Assembly (NCBI RefSeq): GCF_013373865.1
Contig: NC_050468.1
Location: 5,330,010 to 5,394,009, forward strand
From: Monomorium pharaonis
Lineage: Eukaryota > Arthropoda > Insecta > Hymenoptera > Formicidae
Direction of reading: 5' to 3'
Length of the DNA: 64,000 nt
Of the stretch, positions 63,280 through 64,000 are shown in pieces. The position numbers and the translations under genes are program-made. Under the pieces are notes generated by a model that worked only from the letters and a program-made list of their open reading frames with translations, was not told the origin of the DNA and did no database searches. Positions within the stretch are counted from its first letter, which is position 1; each line of letters opens with the position of its first letter.

Positions 63280-64000
63280 ATTTATATAATTACATTAATT
63301 GTGAAACATTTATGTAAACATGTATACAAATGATATAATGTTAAGATTTAAATATTTATAAAAAAGTTACAATTTCTTTCCTTATTGTAATCCAAAATAC
63401 TTATCAAGGATATGTCACATCTCAAAACATTATAAAAAATGTATATATAAAAATTTCATAAATTATTTTATCAATACACTTAAATATATGTAAGATTTGA
63501 GAATTTTACATTGGTTTAAGTGGTTTTTTAATGTAAAATTAGGTTCTTTAATAATTGTTTGCAAGTTTGATTAGAATTAGAAGAAAATATATGACACACA
63601 CGTTATAACTGACAAAATTTCTTGTAGTTTTCAAATTTTAGGCCCAGTTTAATATTGCATTACTACTTTCTGATCTATGTAATCTGGACTATATTTCGAC
63701 AGATACATTGTCATTTAAAAATCTATAGCTTATATGCATCATATATTTTCAGTATTGACAGTGAATTTCCAAATGCAACTTTGTTATTAACATTTGAAAA
63801 ATGTTCCTGTTAGAATAAATGATAATTTAAAGATTGAGACTAAGAAAACAATACTCTATTATTCACATTTTAGATAATTTGTAAGACACTTTTTTAAAAT
63901 TTAAGATAAAGATGCTCATATACATTTTAATAAACAGGATAATGCTATTTTTTATGTAGATGATTATCTACACAATTTTATATAGATAACAGCAAATACT
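63280..64000. other. COA8 3' UTR and downstream AT-rich DNA
   Basis: Nothing recognised. Confidence 0.5.

Noticed and set aside
1..64000. CRISPR array, rRNA or tRNA genes, bacterial operons
   Set aside because: No regularly spaced repeats, rRNA blocks or convincing tRNA cloverleaf were seen. The gene structure is eukaryotic.

Overview
This is a window of an AT-rich animal nuclear genome, most probably an insect and by my guess a hymenopteran such as an ant. The evidence is split genes with GT-AG introns, very AT-rich introns, Tc1/mariner relics, many small palindromic elements and long GT, TA and CGTG microsatellites. No bacterial, organellar or CRISPR features were seen. The species guess is inference only.

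Layout. Positions 1-11,700 hold no gene I can support: they contain an old foldback-repeat copy (about 560-995), microsatellites, a 176-bp direct repeat that flanks about 1 kb (8912-10276), and two perfect CRE palindromes. A GC-rich promoter-like island with a TATA box at 12,001 precedes a large class IIa histone deacetylase gene (HDAC4). I assemble this gene from 15 coding exons between 13,392 and 49,478 on the plus strand, giving a continuous frame of about 1,097 residues. Its order is the glutamine-rich helix, MEF2-binding motif, three 14-3-3 serine sites, deacetylase domain and nuclear export segment. A small RING-finger membrane protein lies antisense inside HDAC4 intron 1 (17,778-18,601), with an orphan membrane-segment exon just beyond it (17,229-17,426).

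The HDAC4 introns hold most of the mobile DNA: a mariner relic with intact ends (29,515-30,990), a Tc1-like relic (about 32,440-32,880), a copia-like relic (about 39,240-40,220), a 1.5-kb foldback element (25,565-27,074), a pair of near-identical 200-bp MITEs (about 34,364 and 35,557) and many other palindromic MITEs.

Downstream, 49,479-56,150 is probably HDAC4 3' UTR plus intergenic DNA with a few tiny, uncertain ORFs. Then come the RNA polymerase II elongation factor TFIIS (four coding exons, 56,151-59,490) and the mitochondrial cytochrome-c-oxidase assembly factor COA8 (three exons, 62,574-63,279), both on the plus strand. The 1.2 kb at 60,500-61,730 between them is a nest of palindromes.

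The protein-coding genes are ordinary conserved eukaryotic genes. HDAC4 and TFIIS act in nuclear transcription control, COA8 in mitochondria, and the RING protein probably in membrane-linked ubiquitination. I see no undescribed multi-gene system. The most interesting points are the retained catalytic tyrosine of HDAC4, the orphan exon of the RING gene, and the palindromic elements with potential to form double-stranded RNA.
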